Shown in pieces: positions 24,322-36,620 of a DNA stretch of 64,000 nucleotides (positions are counted from its first letter, which is position 1; each line of letters begins with the position of its first letter). The position numbers were made by a program, and so were the translations under genes. The notes beneath the pieces are model-generated. The model saw nothing but the letters and a program-made list of their open reading frames with translations, was not told the origin of the DNA and searched no databases. This DNA is from Campylorhamphus procurvoides (Eukaryota > Chordata > Aves > Passeriformes > Dendrocolaptidae), in the NCBI GenBank assembly GCA_013396655.1, contig WBMV01001031.1:662358-726357 (forward strand), written 5' to 3'.

Positions 24322-24813
24322 GTTTGGGCACCACAATATGGGAAAGAGATTAAACCACTGGAGAGTGTCCAAAAGAGGGCACAGAGATGGGGAAAGGCCT
24401 GGAGGGGCTGTGTGAGGACACTGAGGGCACTTGGGGTGTCCAGCTAGACAAGAGGACACTGAGGGGACACCTCATTGCAGGGACAACTCCCTGGGCAGGG
24501 GCAGAGGAGGGGCAGGCTCTGATCTCTGCTCTGTGGGGACCAGGGACAGCACCCAGGGAAGGGCTGGAGCTGTGTCAGGGCAGGGTCAGGGGGGATCTCA
24601 GGGAAAGGTCCTTCCCCCAGAGGGTGGTGGGCACTGCCCAGGCTCCCCAGGGCAGTGGGCACAGCCCCAAGGCTGCCAGAGCTGCAGGAGGGTTTGGATG
24701 ATGCTCTGGGGCACAGGGGGTGACTCTTGGGGCTGATTCTGTGCAGGGCTGAGGGTTGAAGTCCATGGTCCTTGAGGGTTCCTTCCAGCTCAGCATATCC
24801 TGGAATTCTGTGA
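24322..24813 (+). mobile_element. CR1 LINE 3' fragment, third subfamily
   Basis: A near 490-bp sense copy: gagattaaaccactggagag, agagggcacagagatgggga, aggacactgaggggacacct, ggaaaggtccttcccccaga, and tail gaagtccatggtccttgagg then cctggaattctgtgac. It differs in the arm from the other subfamilies. Confidence 0.88.
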
Positions 24814-25377
24814 CAGGGGGAGAGGGGACGTGTCCTCACCCCCAGGTAACACTGCACATGTCCATGGCCAAGCAACAAAAACACCAAATCACTTTGATTT
24901 AAAACTTCTCCTGATCAGCCTTTCAACCTTCAGCCAAACATCAGCTCATTAGCAATAGGTCAAAGCCACATGGTATTTAACTCTGGATTAAATATCACTC
25001 TCATTCTCAGCAGGGAGCCAGGGCATTAACATATGTCTTGTCATGTATTTTCCCCTCCTGTTACATCCAATTAATTATGCCTCTTTCCAAAGTCTTCTCT
25101 GAGATTTTATGGGAAAGGAAAACCCATGTCAGCAGGGAGAGGATGAGCCTCAGGAGAGAGAGAGCAACAGGAGAAAACAATTCTTCCCTCTCCCCAGAGC
25201 TCTGCCCACCGTGAGGCTGCAGAGAAACCAAGGCAAGGATTCTCTCCTGGCTCAACATTCCTTCAGCTTTCCTAAGGATTTCACTGATTGCAAGATTTCA
25301 TTAACATTAATTAATAAATGTTGAAAACCACAGGTTGTTTCATCCTGACTGGTGTCAAGCACAGACAATAAAACAGA
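24814..25377. other. Unique intergenic DNA
   Basis: 564 bases between two CR1 copies; no gene or repeat recognised. Confidence 0.4.
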
Positions 25378-25972
25378 ATAGAATCACAAATCCCAGATTG
25401 GTTTGGGTTGGAAGAGACCCCAAAGCCCACCCAGTGCCACCCCTGCCATGGGCAGGGACACCTCCCACCAGCCCAGAGTGCTCCAAGCCCCGTCCAACCT
25501 GGCCTGGGACACTTCCAGGGATCCAGGGGCAGCCACAGCTTCTCTGCCCAACCTGTGCCAGGGTCTGCCCACCCTCCCAGCCACCAATTCCTTCCCAATA
25601 TCCCATCCATCCCTGCCCTCTGGCACTGGGAAGCCATTCCCCCTTGTCCTGTCACTCCAGGACCTTGTCAATGGTCCCCCTCCATCTTTCCTGTTGGCTC
25701 CTTCAGGCACTGCAAGGCCACAATTAGTTCCCCCCGAAGCTTCTCCTCTCCAGACTGAACAATCCCAGCTGTCCCATCCTTCCCTCCCAGCAGAGCTGCT
25801 CCATCCTCTGCCCATCCTGGTGCCTCCTCTGGACTCTCCAGCAGCTCCAGGTGCTCCCTGTGCTGTTCCCCAGGGCTGGAGCAGCTCTGCAGGGGGGTCT
25901 CACCTGGGGGCAGAGGGGCACAATCCCCCTGCCCTGCTGCCCATGCTGGGGGAGCAGCCCAGGGCACAGACC
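25378..25972 (-). mobile_element. CR1 LINE 3' fragment, GC-rich type, longest copy
   Basis: Nearly 600 bases from the reverse tail (aatagaatcacaaatcccag) through gccatgggcagggacacctc, tccatctttcctgttggctc, cttctcctctccagactgaa, ccaggtgctccctgtgctgt and ggggtctcacctgggggcag. All of this is 3'UTR of CR1; the reverse-transcriptase frame is not reached. Open frames of up to 215 residues across it are not genes. Confidence 0.93.
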
Positions 25973-26599
25973 ATGGCCATGGTATATGGGTATCATGACA
26001 GTGAAAACAGAATGCCTGTAGGCACTTCCACTTCTGACTGGCAAAACTAAATCCCTAAATTTTCCAGTTTCTCATCTTTGCCACTTCTTCTGCCATTTTG
26101 CAATAAATATTGTTAACTTGGTGACAGGATATTCCAAAGCCTTTAAAGCAAAACAAACTGCTGGAACATTCCTCCTGCACAGAAACATTCCATCTCTTTC
26201 ACGTTACACTGAAAGCATTTGGGCAAATATTTTGATGTTAAAAAACATTGATTTTTCTTCTACAAAGTCAGGGATGTTGTGGCTGCAGCAGCTGCTTTTC
26301 ACTCATGACACATTAATAGTCAACTTGAGCAGAAGTTATAACCTCAGGTTTTTAGGTGAAAGAGCCTCTTAAGCAGAACGTGTTGAATGATACAAAATTC
26401 TTATTTATTTTCATGGTACCTACAGAAAAAGATTTGCATGTTCAGTAACAGCTGAGTGGGGTTTGGTAGAGCAGACATAAACACTCCATGGATTATCCAA
26501 AAAGCATTTGGAGCTGGAGATGTTTGTTTTCACACTGAAGTGATAAATACAGAGGGAAGTTAAACTGCATCTGTGAGACATAAAAAAGCATTTCAGACA

Positions 26600-26648
26600 A
26601 ATCTTTCGGGTCCCCTCCAACCCAAACCCCTCTGTGATTCTATAATTC
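26600..26648 (+). mobile_element. CR1 3'-terminal scrap
   Basis: tttcgggtcccctccaaccc, then aaacccctctgtgattctat is the end of a sense CR1; the next copy, 90 bases right, is in the opposite orientation. Confidence 0.7.
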
Positions 26649-26737
26649 ACTGTCAGGAAGGTTGAAGGCAGCCACAGCCATTCCAACCTCACCCACCTCC
26701 AGGCACAAACTCTGCATTGGTGTCTCATGGAGGATTT

Positions 26738-27030
26738 AAGGGACCCCAAAGCCCATCCAGTGCCCCCCCTGCCATGGGCAGGGACACCTCCCACCAGCCC
26801 AGGGTGCTCCAAGCCCCGTCCAACCTGGCCTTGGACACTCCCAGGGATCCAGGGGCAGCCCCAGCTTCTCTGGGCACCCTGTGCCAGGGCCTGCCCACCC
26901 TCCCAGCCACCAATTCCTTCCCAATATCCCATCCATCCCTGCCCTCTGGCAGTTTAAGGCCATTCCCTGTGTCCTGTCCCTCCACCCATGTCCCAGGTCC
27001 CTCCCCAGCTCTCTCTGTAGGTCCCCCCAC
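26738..27030 (-). mobile_element. CR1 LINE 3' fragment, GC-rich type
   Basis: aagggaccccaaagcccatc, gccatgggcagggacacctc, ccttggacactcccagggat, ccaattccttcccaatatcc and cattccctgtgtcctgtccc. The terminal 25 or so bases of the tail are lost. Confidence 0.9.
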
Positions 27031-27735
27031 AACCATTTCCCATGAAAAGCTGGGATTTCACCCCAGGAAGTATTTTATGGAAGGGAAGGGCTGTGCAGTT
27101 TGTAATGGGGCTTTCTGTTCCAGCAGACTGTGAAATGCCAAAGTCCCAGAGAGATAAAAGTTAGGTTCAGGTCATCAGGAAGCTATTTCAGCTGTTTTCA
27201 AATGGCCTTTGAAGGACCCAAGGGATGCTCAGAGGTGACTAGAGGATGTAAGAGGGTATTTTCTAACCCATAATATACTAGTCAATATAATAGTGACATT
27301 GAGACTCGCAAGAGCCTGTATTTTATACTAAGCCTCCCACGACACCCAACCTCTCTCTGGGCTTCAAAAACCATCCAAGGCTCTGAAAGTTCCCTTTTAA
27401 TTTTGCCTGCAATCCTCCTGGAAGGTCTCTGCTTCTATTAATGGCTCTCATCTATCATTTAAGCACAGAGCCCCTTTCTATCAGGCCTGTGATCAGGGAG
27501 TAAATGATCCTGACAAAACAACTTTGTTTTTATAGCTTTCTAATCATTTTGTTATTATGGAGTTCTGGTTGCAGTGATAACTCTGTGATTTACAAGCTGT
27601 TGTTCTGGTTGGAGGATATTGCTGTAAGTGCCACCAACAAATGTAATATTTATGGTGGTGTGTCCGTATCCAACACAGAATTTTAGGTAGGTGTTTTATG
27701 AATGAATGTCACCTGCTAAGAATGGACCTTTCCTA
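27031..27735. promoter_or_regulatory. Candidate conserved noncoding block within unique DNA
   Basis: Between 27405 and 27700 the sequence is repeat-free with words such as cttctattaatggctctcat, atcatttaagcacagagccc, ctgtgatcagggagtaaatg and ctaatcattttgttattatgg. This style is common in enhancers bound by homeodomain proteins. No coding potential is supported. The assignment is composition-based only. Confidence 0.25.
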
Positions 27736-27905
27736 AGGAATCACAGAGATTGGAAAAGACTTCTGAGGGTGAGTCCAACCTTTCACTGATCACCACTTGG
27801 TCAGCCCCACCAAGTGAACACCTCCAAGGACAGAACCTCCAGCACCTCCTGGACAGCTCCTGCCAGTGCCTGACAGCCCTCGCAGTGAAGTTCTTCCTGA
27901 ATTAA
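27736..27905 (-). mobile_element. CR1 LINE 3' fragment, diverged
   Basis: ggaatcacagagattggaaa, agacttctgagggtgagtcc, ccaccaagtgaacacctcca and gccctcgcagtgaagttctt resemble an older CR1 subfamily in reverse. Confidence 0.75.
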
Positions 27906-29362
27906 TGAATAACAAATTAATTCCATTGGGACAACCAGCCTTCCTTACCCTGTCATGGTGAGCAGGCCTGGAGAATTTGGGATGGAAGTGCCAGTGTGAT
28001 CCCACAAACCCTCGATGGGCTGAGCTCGGTGTGGCAGTGACCACTCTGGAGCATCTCCATGATGGTCACAGACACTCCAGTGCTGGAAAAATCACAGCAT
28101 GGTTTGGGAAACAAAAGAAAGAATGTGATAAAGCCATCAGAGATTCAAGCTGAGCCCAGCTCAGGTGCTTCTGGATCATATATCCAAGAGGCACTGGTGA
28201 TATCTGTATTACCTGTGACAGCTTTGACTGTTACAAAGATATATAAACTCATCTAAGGATGGTTTACTTATAGAGAAAGATATCCCATAGGAGAGGAAAA
28301 TGGATTTTGGTTCATGGCAGAATTATTTTAGGGGTCACTGATACAATTTTCTGAGAACTGAAGTTTTCAATGAATAAATAGTTCTGATTCTCAAACTCTG
28401 TGCCACTGAAAATACCTCTTAAATACTGTTTGTTATCCTGCATTTTATTAATTATACAAATACTGGAGACCACATAGAGCCCTTTTTCACCTTTGTTGGT
28501 GGCTGTAACACTTTGAGGACTGTCACTAGAGCTGGGAGGTGCTGCCTGCCCACCCAGAGGGATCCAGGGCTCTCTTGTGCCTTCTCCTGGGGGATCCTCT
28601 TCTTTTGGGGCCAGGCAGGAATGGGAATAACCAGCATTCCTGGCACTCTGGCCCCCCGTGGCTCCAGCAGCTCTCAGCCTCTGCTCAAAGGAAAAGGAAG
28701 ATTCCCTGATGTGCTCAGATCCATCAGGTTTCTTGGCAGCCAAGAGATTTTGGGCCATGGGGCAGCTCTGGGGCACAAAAGAAGTTTCTCTAATTTAAAC
28801 CTCGGCTTGCAGTGAGTTCTCCCCCTCCTCACTATTCCCCACACTGACTTCCAAGATCTCTTTTTACTTCTGCATTTTCATTCCTGCCCAAACAGCTTCT
28901 CCTGACCCAGGGAATCTTTTCCCTAAGCTCCTACTCTGTCTTTTCCAGAGAACAATTCTATTTTTCACTCGCATCTCCTGATTTCCTCTGTATCCCTTTG
29001 AAGTCCGGTTGTGTTTCATTCCATGATCCCTGATTTTAAATAATTCCTGCTCTACCTCAATCTAGAGAGGAAACCCACTGGAGAAGCCGTTTCCATAGCA
29101 GCTCCAGAGCTTCAGACAGAGAGAAAATTGCTGCTGGAACTTCTGGAGGAGGGATACAAATGGAATTAACTCACCATGCAAACAATTCCCCAAACCTTCT
29201 GTAAACGGCGCTAGCTTTAATGACACCTGGGCTGGAGCTGGACTGATGCTGTTGGAAAGGTAAGAACTGCTTCCAGAAATTTTCCCCAAATCAGGAAATT
29301 TAGGAAATTAGGAAAGAAAACTCCAGCTCTGTGCTAGGAAACAAATCTCTTGGAGAAAAAGT

Positions 29363-29384
29363 AAAAAAAAAAAAAAAAAAAAAA
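29363..29384. repeat. A22 homopolymer
   Basis: An uninterrupted run of 22 A. No retroposed gene body was recognised on its left, so it is more likely a simple repeat than a retrocopy tail. Confidence 0.85.
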
Positions 29385-29605
29385 CCCAACAATCAAAAAG
29401 ACTATTTGTTTCATGAATAGTCTTTCATGGCTGTTTTATTACTGCAGACTATGACAGCTACAAGGTTTCTATCCAAAACTTCTCTAAGGCAGATAAATAT
29501 CCTGTTAATCCAGTCCTACCTCCCAGAACTGCATTTTAAAGTCACCCTGGAGGCCAGAACTCACCCAATTGTCTCTGCAGCTTCTACTCGCTTATGAACC
29601 TCTGT

Positions 29606-29766
29606 ACAAAAAACCAAACAAAAATACAAAAACAAAAACAACCAAAAAAACAAAAAAAAACCAGAAAAACCAAACCAAAACAACAACAAGAAAAAAGAAA
29701 CAAAACAAAAAACCACAAAAAAGAAACAAAACACAAAAAAAACACAAAAAAGAAACAAAACAACCC
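29606..29766. repeat. A-rich CAAA/CCAAAA low-complexity array
   Basis: About 160 bases made almost only of A and C, in units like caaaa, ccaaaa and aaaacaaa, with rare G. It opens long lysine/asparagine/threonine frames on one strand and F/C/L frames on the other, which are artefacts. Confidence 0.85.
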
Positions 29767-30564
29767 CAAAGAGTCTTTCCACTCAGGGCTTTTGTGGCTT
29801 CAACACAGACCCGACCTTGTGGCAGGAAAGGTGTTGCAGAGGGAATTTGGAGAGGCAGAGGGGGGGTGTTTGTTGCAGACACAGTGATATTTGATGTTTT
29901 AACGTGAATCCTGCTGTAGTTTCCTGGTAAGTGAGTACAGAACATCTCAGTCATGATTAACCTTATCATTAAAATCCCCTGACTAATTGGCTCAAGTGAA
30001 GGCATCTCCACCCCAGCTGTGCTGGCCACAAGTCTGGCCGTGCCCATCTCTCAGCCCCAGCCCCTTGTGGGGACAGGCCACCCCAATGTCCCTCCCTCCT
30101 GCCAGCTCTGGCCCCTGATGTGCAGAGCAGGAGGGACACGGGGCCACTTGGCTGGTGACCCCCAGCACTTTGGCAGGGACAGGGGTGCCCATCCTGTCCC
30201 CTTCACGTGCTCCAAAGCACCTGGCAGTGCCCACACACTTCTTTATTCCAATATTCCTCCGTTATTAATTTGTAGTTCCCTGCCAGGAGCTCCACATGCC
30301 ATCCCAACAAAGATCATTTTGGAGAACAGAAAGCTCATCCCTCACTCAACAGATTTGCAGCAATTAAATCTCTTACCACTGACATTTATTTTATATTTCC
30401 TACCTGAGGAAATGACTTTTTTGACCAAAGGAGCACCCGCTGTCTTCTCAGATGGCCCTGGAATGGAAGGGAGAACATATTGTTTAACTCATAAAGCAAC
30501 ATAATATGTATTCATTCTTTAGTGAGAGGTTGCATTTCCCAGCACCCAGGTCCCCATCTCTCTG

Positions 30565-30640
30565 GGATGTGTCCAGGTGGGTTTGAGCATCTCCAAGGAT
30601 GGAGACCCTGCAGCCTCTCCGTGTCCATCCCTGGGTTTGT
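30565..30640 (-). mobile_element. CR1 fragment (probable)
   Basis: gggatgtgtccaggtgggtt, tgagcatctccaaggatgga and gaccctgcagcctctcc match the arm of a diverged avian CR1 in reverse; both ends are missing. Confidence 0.6.
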
Positions 30641-32695
30641 GAGCTGAAGAGCCTTAAAGAACTCACAGGGGGCTCCAAGGACTGAGTGGATTCACCCTCA
30701 ACAGCGAACTGTGGGATGTGTCATCACCCCACAACCTCCCACCCCACATCAGCTCCATTCCTAAAAGACTACAAGTCTCCAGGGGTTTTTAATGGTGGTA
30801 AAATCCTGACATTTCTGTGCCTGCACCCCCCCCTTGTCCAGTCCCTAGAACCAGGCTCTGCCTTTCCAACCCAAACTAAACCAAGATGTGACAAGAATTC
30901 ATTTCCAGAGCACAGCTCCCAAATCTCCTGTCCTCCATTCACCCCTTTCCCATGATCACCACTGAACATTTCATCAGTGCCCAGGCTCTGATGTTCCTTT
31001 CTTTCTTTCTTTTTTTTTTTTTTAAAGTATAAATCATTCCCTCTGTACTTCCACAACTCAGAAATAACAGGAACCATATGCTGGTTTCTGGTTCTCCCTT
31101 CAATTTTCAAATTACTTCTAAATTGTGACCTTGACTACCAAGATTTTGCCTAAAGCAAGGTTTTATTGCCATGTTATCAACTCCAGAAAATAAACCCCTC
31201 ACATTATAAAAGGAAACAGACCTTTAATTAACTGTAATGGTAGTTCTGGGGACCATTATCACACATTTTAGCTACACTAAAAAGCTTTTAAGGGAGTTGA
31301 CAGCAAGTTCAGCCCTTGTTTCTCCCTCCTTCCCAGCACCCAGGCTGGAGGAAGGAGGAAAGCTCTGAGCTCCCTCTGTAAAAGAACAATGTGGAACATC
31401 TCAGCCCCTTGAGCAGTTGCAGGAGTGCTGTGCTGGAGCCACCTGAGCAGATCATTTGGGCAGTGGGACTTTTTCCCCACTGGTTTTTGGCTTTTTAAAC
31501 TCCCTCCCCCACAGCAGGATGGGGAAGGGATCACTGCAGGCCACTCAGTCCAACCCAATTCCTGCATTTCACAACAGAAATTGTCTCAAAGTACTTCCTG
31601 CAGAGAATAACAGCTTTTATCCACTTTAACAATAAAAAAAAAAGAAAAATCCAATCATTATTTGTTTTGCTTATATCCAACTGCATCCCTGGGCTCTGGG
31701 TACCACCCCACCTCTTCCCACCTGCATTGTTCCTCCAGGCATTGTTCAGCAGAGGTTAAACCACCAAAACACAGGAAAACCCAAATTTGCCCCCGATGGC
31801 AAAGCCTTTTCTGAGTTTCCTATTCTATCATCAAGATGGTTAATATGCAAATTAGAACTCGTGCCAAAGCTTTTGCAGCTCCAATTCCATGGCAGGAAAT
31901 GTATTTCCATGCTGAACCCAACTGGTGGGACGGGAATTGCAGCTCAGTCTCAGCATTTAATTGGACACAGTAAATTTAATGAATAAAAAGGACTAAAAAG
32001 GCATCACAACAGCCACATTTAGCACATAAAAATTAGCATCCTGTGGAAAGAGAAACTGCTGGGAAGGGCTCTGCTAATGGAAAAATGCTCACAAATGAGC
32101 CAATGGAACAGCACAGGCCAAAGGAGACATCAAGGAACATAAAACAAGCGTTTAGCTTTGTGTCTCATTATCTGCACTGAGGATAAAGCAGGAATATTTG
32201 CAGACACGAGGGAACTGAACCTTCCTTTGGAGAGCCCATATTCTCCAGGGTTATGAACTGGGCCCCCTCTGGAGCCACATCATCTGCAGACTCATCCTGG
32301 GGTCTCATAAGGACCCCCAGGTATGGGGGGACCAGCCTGGGGGACCCCCCTGCCCTGCTCCAAGGACTCCAAGGACTGCACCTTCTTGGGGCCATTTTTC
32401 CACAGGCTGATGCATAATTGAAAACAGAAATATTTAATGGCCAAACCCATTAAATCTGATTTTCGTCCAAACTAATTTCTTCTGGCCCACAGGTGAGCAG
32501 TTCTTCATTAAGAAATAATAGGAAAAGACCAAGAGACAGAGAATAAAATCTGGTCTTCTCTTTCTGACATTTTCCTGGCTCCTTCATCACAGGAGGAGGA
32601 CCCTGAGATTCCTCTCTTCATCAAGATTTTGGACTCCCAAGGTATGGTCAGATCTTCCAGGGAGTGAATTCTGGCTGAGATTGATTCAAAATTAT
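30641..32695. other. Unique intergenic DNA
   Basis: 2 kb without a gene. T-rich run at 31000-31023 (tttctttctttctt then T14). The part from 31820 to 32050 is listed as a candidate conserved block. Confidence 0.4.
31820..32050. promoter_or_regulatory. Candidate conserved noncoding block
   Basis: Contains gttaatatgcaaattagaac, an octamer ATGCAAAT fused to a homeodomain core, plus gcatttaattggacacagta and tttagcacataaaaattagc. There is no repeat similarity. Function is inferred from motif style only. Confidence 0.28.
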
Positions 32696-32780
32696 TGATG
32701 CCCCATCCCTGGAAGTGTCCAAGGCCAGGTTGGACAGGGCTTGGAACAGCCTGGGCTAGTGGTTTGCCCAGGTTGCCCCA
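32696..32780 (+). mobile_element. CR1 fragment, GC-rich type
   Basis: gatgccccatccctggaagt, gtccaaggccaggttggaca and gggcttggaacagcctgggc; the terminal tail is missing. Confidence 0.8.
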
Positions 32781-33654
32781 TGCCAAGTTATAATTATTAC
32801 TAGGGTACTTTTCCAATCAACTGATCAAATAATTTCCCCAATAATTCCAGTTGCTGAAGGGATTTGGGCCTGAATTGCCTTGGTGGTCCCAGATGCCACA
32901 GCCCTGTTCTTTGCCACACGACAGGACACAGGTAATGAGACCCTCACCTTTCAGGGTTGATCTCTCTCTTATTGCTGCCAGCAGAGGAAGAAATATCAGC
33001 CACAATTTATTTTCTTAATCTGCATCAAACCCTTCCAAAACAGAAAGAAAGAAATTAGATTTTGAGCACTCCGAGCTCGCTCCGATGTCGATAAGGAGCC
33101 AACCCCTGCTAGTCTGGAAATGAATGTTTTCATTCTCCAGCAACCCCAGCACCTCGGCTGGGAAAAATACCAGCTGCATTAATATAAAAACACAGCATTT
33201 GACCAGAAGGAAAGCATTTCAATATTCTGCAGGGAAGCCTCTCAAAGGGCACGCTGTGATAAAATATAGATATGGTTAAAAAGGAGTTGTGCTTGAATGT
33301 GTTAACCAGGAACAGGCAAATCAATAGCAGCAATTGGAGTTTGCAACCAGCAGGAAAGCCCAGGCTGGGGAACATTCCGGATGCAGCACTTGGTGCTCCT
33401 GGAGCTTCATTAGGGGCTCGTGAGTGCTGGGTTTGAGGGGATAAAAAAGAGAGAATTCCAAATGGATGCTGAGAATCCAGAGCTGTGCTGGCTCTTTGAT
33501 CAGCCTCTCCTAACCCAAAGCAGCTCAACAACATTTTTGAAGGTAAACACCACGCCAGACCACAAACATTTATATTTGTTATCTTTGTAACTTCATGCCA
33601 CCTCATTTTACCACTGTTCATAACTGCACATGTAAAGATACTACTTTTCATATT
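32781..33654. other. Unique intergenic DNA
   Basis: No gene or repeat recognised. The 173-residue minus-strand frame at 33130-33651 carries no domain I know and is not supported by codon pattern or neighbours. Confidence 0.4.
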
Positions 33655-33712
33655 GTGGACTCAATGATCTTACAGGTTTTTCCCAACCTAAACCATTCTG
33701 TGATCCCCTGTT
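33655..33712 (+). mobile_element. CR1 3'-terminal scrap
   Basis: gactcaatgatcttacaggt, ttttcccaacctaaaccatt and ctgtgatcccctg are the end of a sense CR1. Confidence 0.75.
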
Positions 33713-33915
33713 TTTATTATTATTATTTTTAACCAGTTAAAGAGTTTATAAATATTTTTCTTTTCGATTCAGAGCAGCAAAACATTTTTATCCTGAGTAT
33801 ATTTCAGGTATTCTGTTGCAACAAGAAATTATCAGCTGCTTTCCATCTTTTTGAGCCCTGTCCCTTAAAGCAAAGGGATGTCCTTCCTGGGAACCACTGG
33901 CTGTCCTCCTGCTGC

Positions 33916-34062
33916 ATGGAATCATGGAACTGCAGAATGGGCTGGGCTGGAAGGACCTCAAATCCCACCCAGTGCCACCCCTGCCATGGGCAGGGACACC
34001 TCCCACCAGCCCAGGGTGCTCCAAGCCCCGTCCAACCCGGCCTGGGACACTCCCAGTTGCTC
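33916..34062 (-). mobile_element. CR1 LINE 3' fragment, GC-rich type
   Basis: atggaatcatggaactgcag, gggctggaaggacctcaaat, gccatgggcagggacacctc and cggcctgggacactcccagt; inner part missing. Confidence 0.9.
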
Positions 34063-35554
34063 TGGGTGACAATGAAAGCACCAAGGATGAATTTACAAAG
34101 CGAGAGCCCCCAGCTCTCTCCGGCTTCTCCTGCAGCATCGCTCAGCAGAGCTCTTTGTTGCACAATCCTGCCACTACCCACAGCCCTATGAATCAAACAT
34201 AATGAGCTTTATTCTGAAATGAAACAGGTGCTTTTCACTTTATTGCTTCCTGGCCTCCCCTGCTATGGAATCTGACACGGGAGAAGTTTGATTTATTCTG
34301 TGCTCAGGAATTATTCCCCTACAATAAGCACCAGTGCAGAGTGCTCTGTTGGAGGCTCTGTTACCATCCAGGCTCCTCAGCATCTGCCTGATCAACGCAT
34401 CCAGGCCCTGGAGAGATAAATAATTGATAGGAAACGACTCATTTTTCATCTTCACAGCTTCTTAAAATCCTTTTTTAAGGTACATCAGAGCATTCCTAGG
34501 ATGGCACAGTGCTAAAAGGAGGCAAGTTTTGTTCAGGCAACTCAGTAATCAGCAAAAAAATGGCAAAAAAAATGGAGCACAGTGGATGTTTGATGGGTGC
34601 TTAGCAACATGGCTAAAGCTGCTGCTGCTTATCATCATCCTTATTATTGTTATTATATTTTTCAGAATTACTGTGGACATTAAAAAAGCAGGAAATCGAG
34701 TATTAGGTCTATTTGCCCAATGAGGAAATTACTTGCAAAGCCCTTTATTGAGGGCAAATACTGTCAAGCAGAGCACAGCATGAGTACCAAGACATACAAG
34801 GGATGCAGCAAGAGCAGGTGTTGTGGTTTGGGGGCAAAATTGAGGTTCTGGAAGACACTCAAAAACATGGAAAATTGAAAAAAAATCAAAAAATGGTACA
34901 GTTTTCTTTTCCTGATTTTCTATTCCCTTTTCTCCTTTGATGTTCTCATCTCTGGTTAGTAAGTCTCAGGGAAAATATAAAATTAAATAAAAGCGAAAAG
35001 GAACAGCAAAGCACCAAACACACCCCCATTCCCCCAATGGAGAAAATAAATGAAAAAATATTAAGAAGAAAAGCAATGAAAAGTAAGTTAGAAAGGTAAA
35101 AGAAGAGGTGAGAGAATAGGTGAGAGGAGATCATGGGGGAGAGAAACAGAAAGCAGGGGCTGATCAGGGGTAGTTTTAAGAAGAACAAGAAGAGCAGTGC
35201 TGTACAAAGGATCAACCAGACTCTGGCACTTCAGATCAGCCTCCCCTTCAGAGAGACTTCAGAAACCCTGCCATTAGCAATTCACTGTGTGCTCTGCAGG
35301 CAAGTTAATTACAGCCCCAGCTCCCCAGCAAGGGCTCGCTGCTGGCCTTGGCAGGGGCTGCCCTGCTCCCACCGCCCTTCTCGGAGCATCCTGCACAGGA
35401 GGGACTCACCCCACACCCACAGCAGCCTCCTGTGCCCTGGCACAGCACAGCATCCAGCTCAGGCTCTGGCTTCCTCTCTGTCAGATGGAAGAGGTTTATC
35501 CTAGGAAGGTGGTAACATCTAACTGGGGGGAAAGGGCAGCTGTGTCACCAAAAT
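34063..35554. other. Unique intergenic DNA
   Basis: No gene is supported. Purine-rich DNA lies at 34970-35160. A hydrophobic 64-residue frame at 34529-34723 is discussed among rejected items. Confidence 0.35.
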
Positions 35555-35720
35555 CACAGACTCACCCACTGGGGCAGGGTGGAGGGGACCAGGGAGTGAC
35601 CCAGCCCAACCTCCTGCCCTGGCTGGGTCATCCCAGAGTGTGTCCCCCAGGGCTGTGTCCAGAGGGCTTTTGGATTTCTCCAGGGAAGGAGATTCCCCAA
35701 GATCCTGGGGCAGTCTGGCT
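35555..35720 (-). mobile_element. CR1 LINE 3' fragment, other subfamily
   Basis: atcacagactcacccactgg, cagcccaacctcctgccctg, gtcccccagggctgtgtcca, and ggatttctccagggaaggag resemble the CR1 type also seen at 38588. Confidence 0.72.
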
Positions 35721-36469
35721 CCTTCGGTGATAATTAATAGCCATGATTTGAATCTCACCTTTCCATCCCAACACACACCTTGCCAATTAGCCTGATCTGA
35801 TCCACCTTGGGCATCACAATTCCTCGGCAACCTCCTCCTGTTTCTCTGGTCATTCTGCTCCCATTTCAGTGTTTTCCCCAAGTTCTTCCTGCTGCTGGGA
35901 GGCACATCAAGGGCTGCTGGAGAGCCCCAGATCTCAAGCTGACAGGAGGAATATTGCCTCTGGATTGCTGCTTTGAGTTGCTGCTCCTCTGACACATCCC
36001 CACAACACCACTCAGAGCTCTCAGCTCTCTCCAAGAACTCCCAGCCCAGCAGGTATTCCCTGCACAGACATTTCTCTCTGCTCTGTGCTGGGTGTTTCTG
36101 AGCAGAATGGATGCAGAAGGGTCAGATCCCTCCTGCCTGGCCCTGGTTGCAGCCACACTCTCCTCCCACAGCCCTTCCAGAGCTCCCTGGTGAGGAGGAG
36201 GATGAGGATGCACAGACAGGTGAGGACGTTGTTTCTTATGACTCTGCCCTTCTCCTCCCAGATCATTAAGATGCCTCGTCCCTGAAGCCCTGGAGATCTT
36301 CAGCAGCCTCCAAGGAAGGCCCTGAGAGCAGAAATAAATGAGCAACACCCAAAGCCTCCGAACTCATCACTAGAGGATTCTCCCATCATTCACCTGGCAC
36401 TCAATTCCTTCACTTACCTTTCCCAAAACTTCAGGAAGTCCATCAGGATTGACTTCTCCCTGGAAAGGG
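35721..36469. other. Unique intergenic DNA
   Basis: No gene, RNA or known repeat was recognised here. Confidence 0.35.
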
Positions 36470-36620
36470 TGGTCTGGCCTTGGCAGGGGCTGCCCAGGGA
36501 GGGTTGGAGTGCCCAGCCCTGGAGATGCCCAAGGCAGGACTGGCCATGGCACTCAGAGCTCTGGGCTGGGGGACAAGGTGGGCATCGGGCACAGGGTGGG
36601 CTCCGTGGTCTTGGGGGGTT
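36470..36620 (+). mobile_element. CR1 LINE 3' fragment, second subfamily
   Basis: ggccttggcaggggctgccc, cccaaggcaggactggccat, ctctgggctgggggacaagg and gggcacagggtgggctccgt. The same words recur at 37858, 43888 and 60708. Confidence 0.88.

Larger units (their letters stand above)
27906..30564. other. Unique intergenic DNA with A-rich tracts
   Basis: No gene is supported. It contains A22 at 29363-29384 and the CAAA-rich array at 29606-29766, listed separately. The longest frames (up to 161 residues) have no recognisable motif and overlap on both strands. Confidence 0.4.

Noticed and set aside
25384..26050. Overlapping frames of 143 and 215 residues on both strands
   Set aside because: They are translations of the CR1 at 25378-25972.
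29569..30047. Lys-rich and Phe-rich frames up to 151 residues
   Set aside because: They translate the CAAA array on its two strands.
34529..34723. 64-residue frame with a strongly hydrophobic segment, considered as a retroviral envelope or membrane-protein remnant
   Set aside because: Only one hydrophobic stretch made by an att/atc-rich patch; no other retroviral motif, primer site or paired LTR was found.
34815..35290. Possible solo LTR starting tgttgtggtttggg
   Set aside because: No matching CA end with a target-site duplication could be found; the interior is merely purine-rich.
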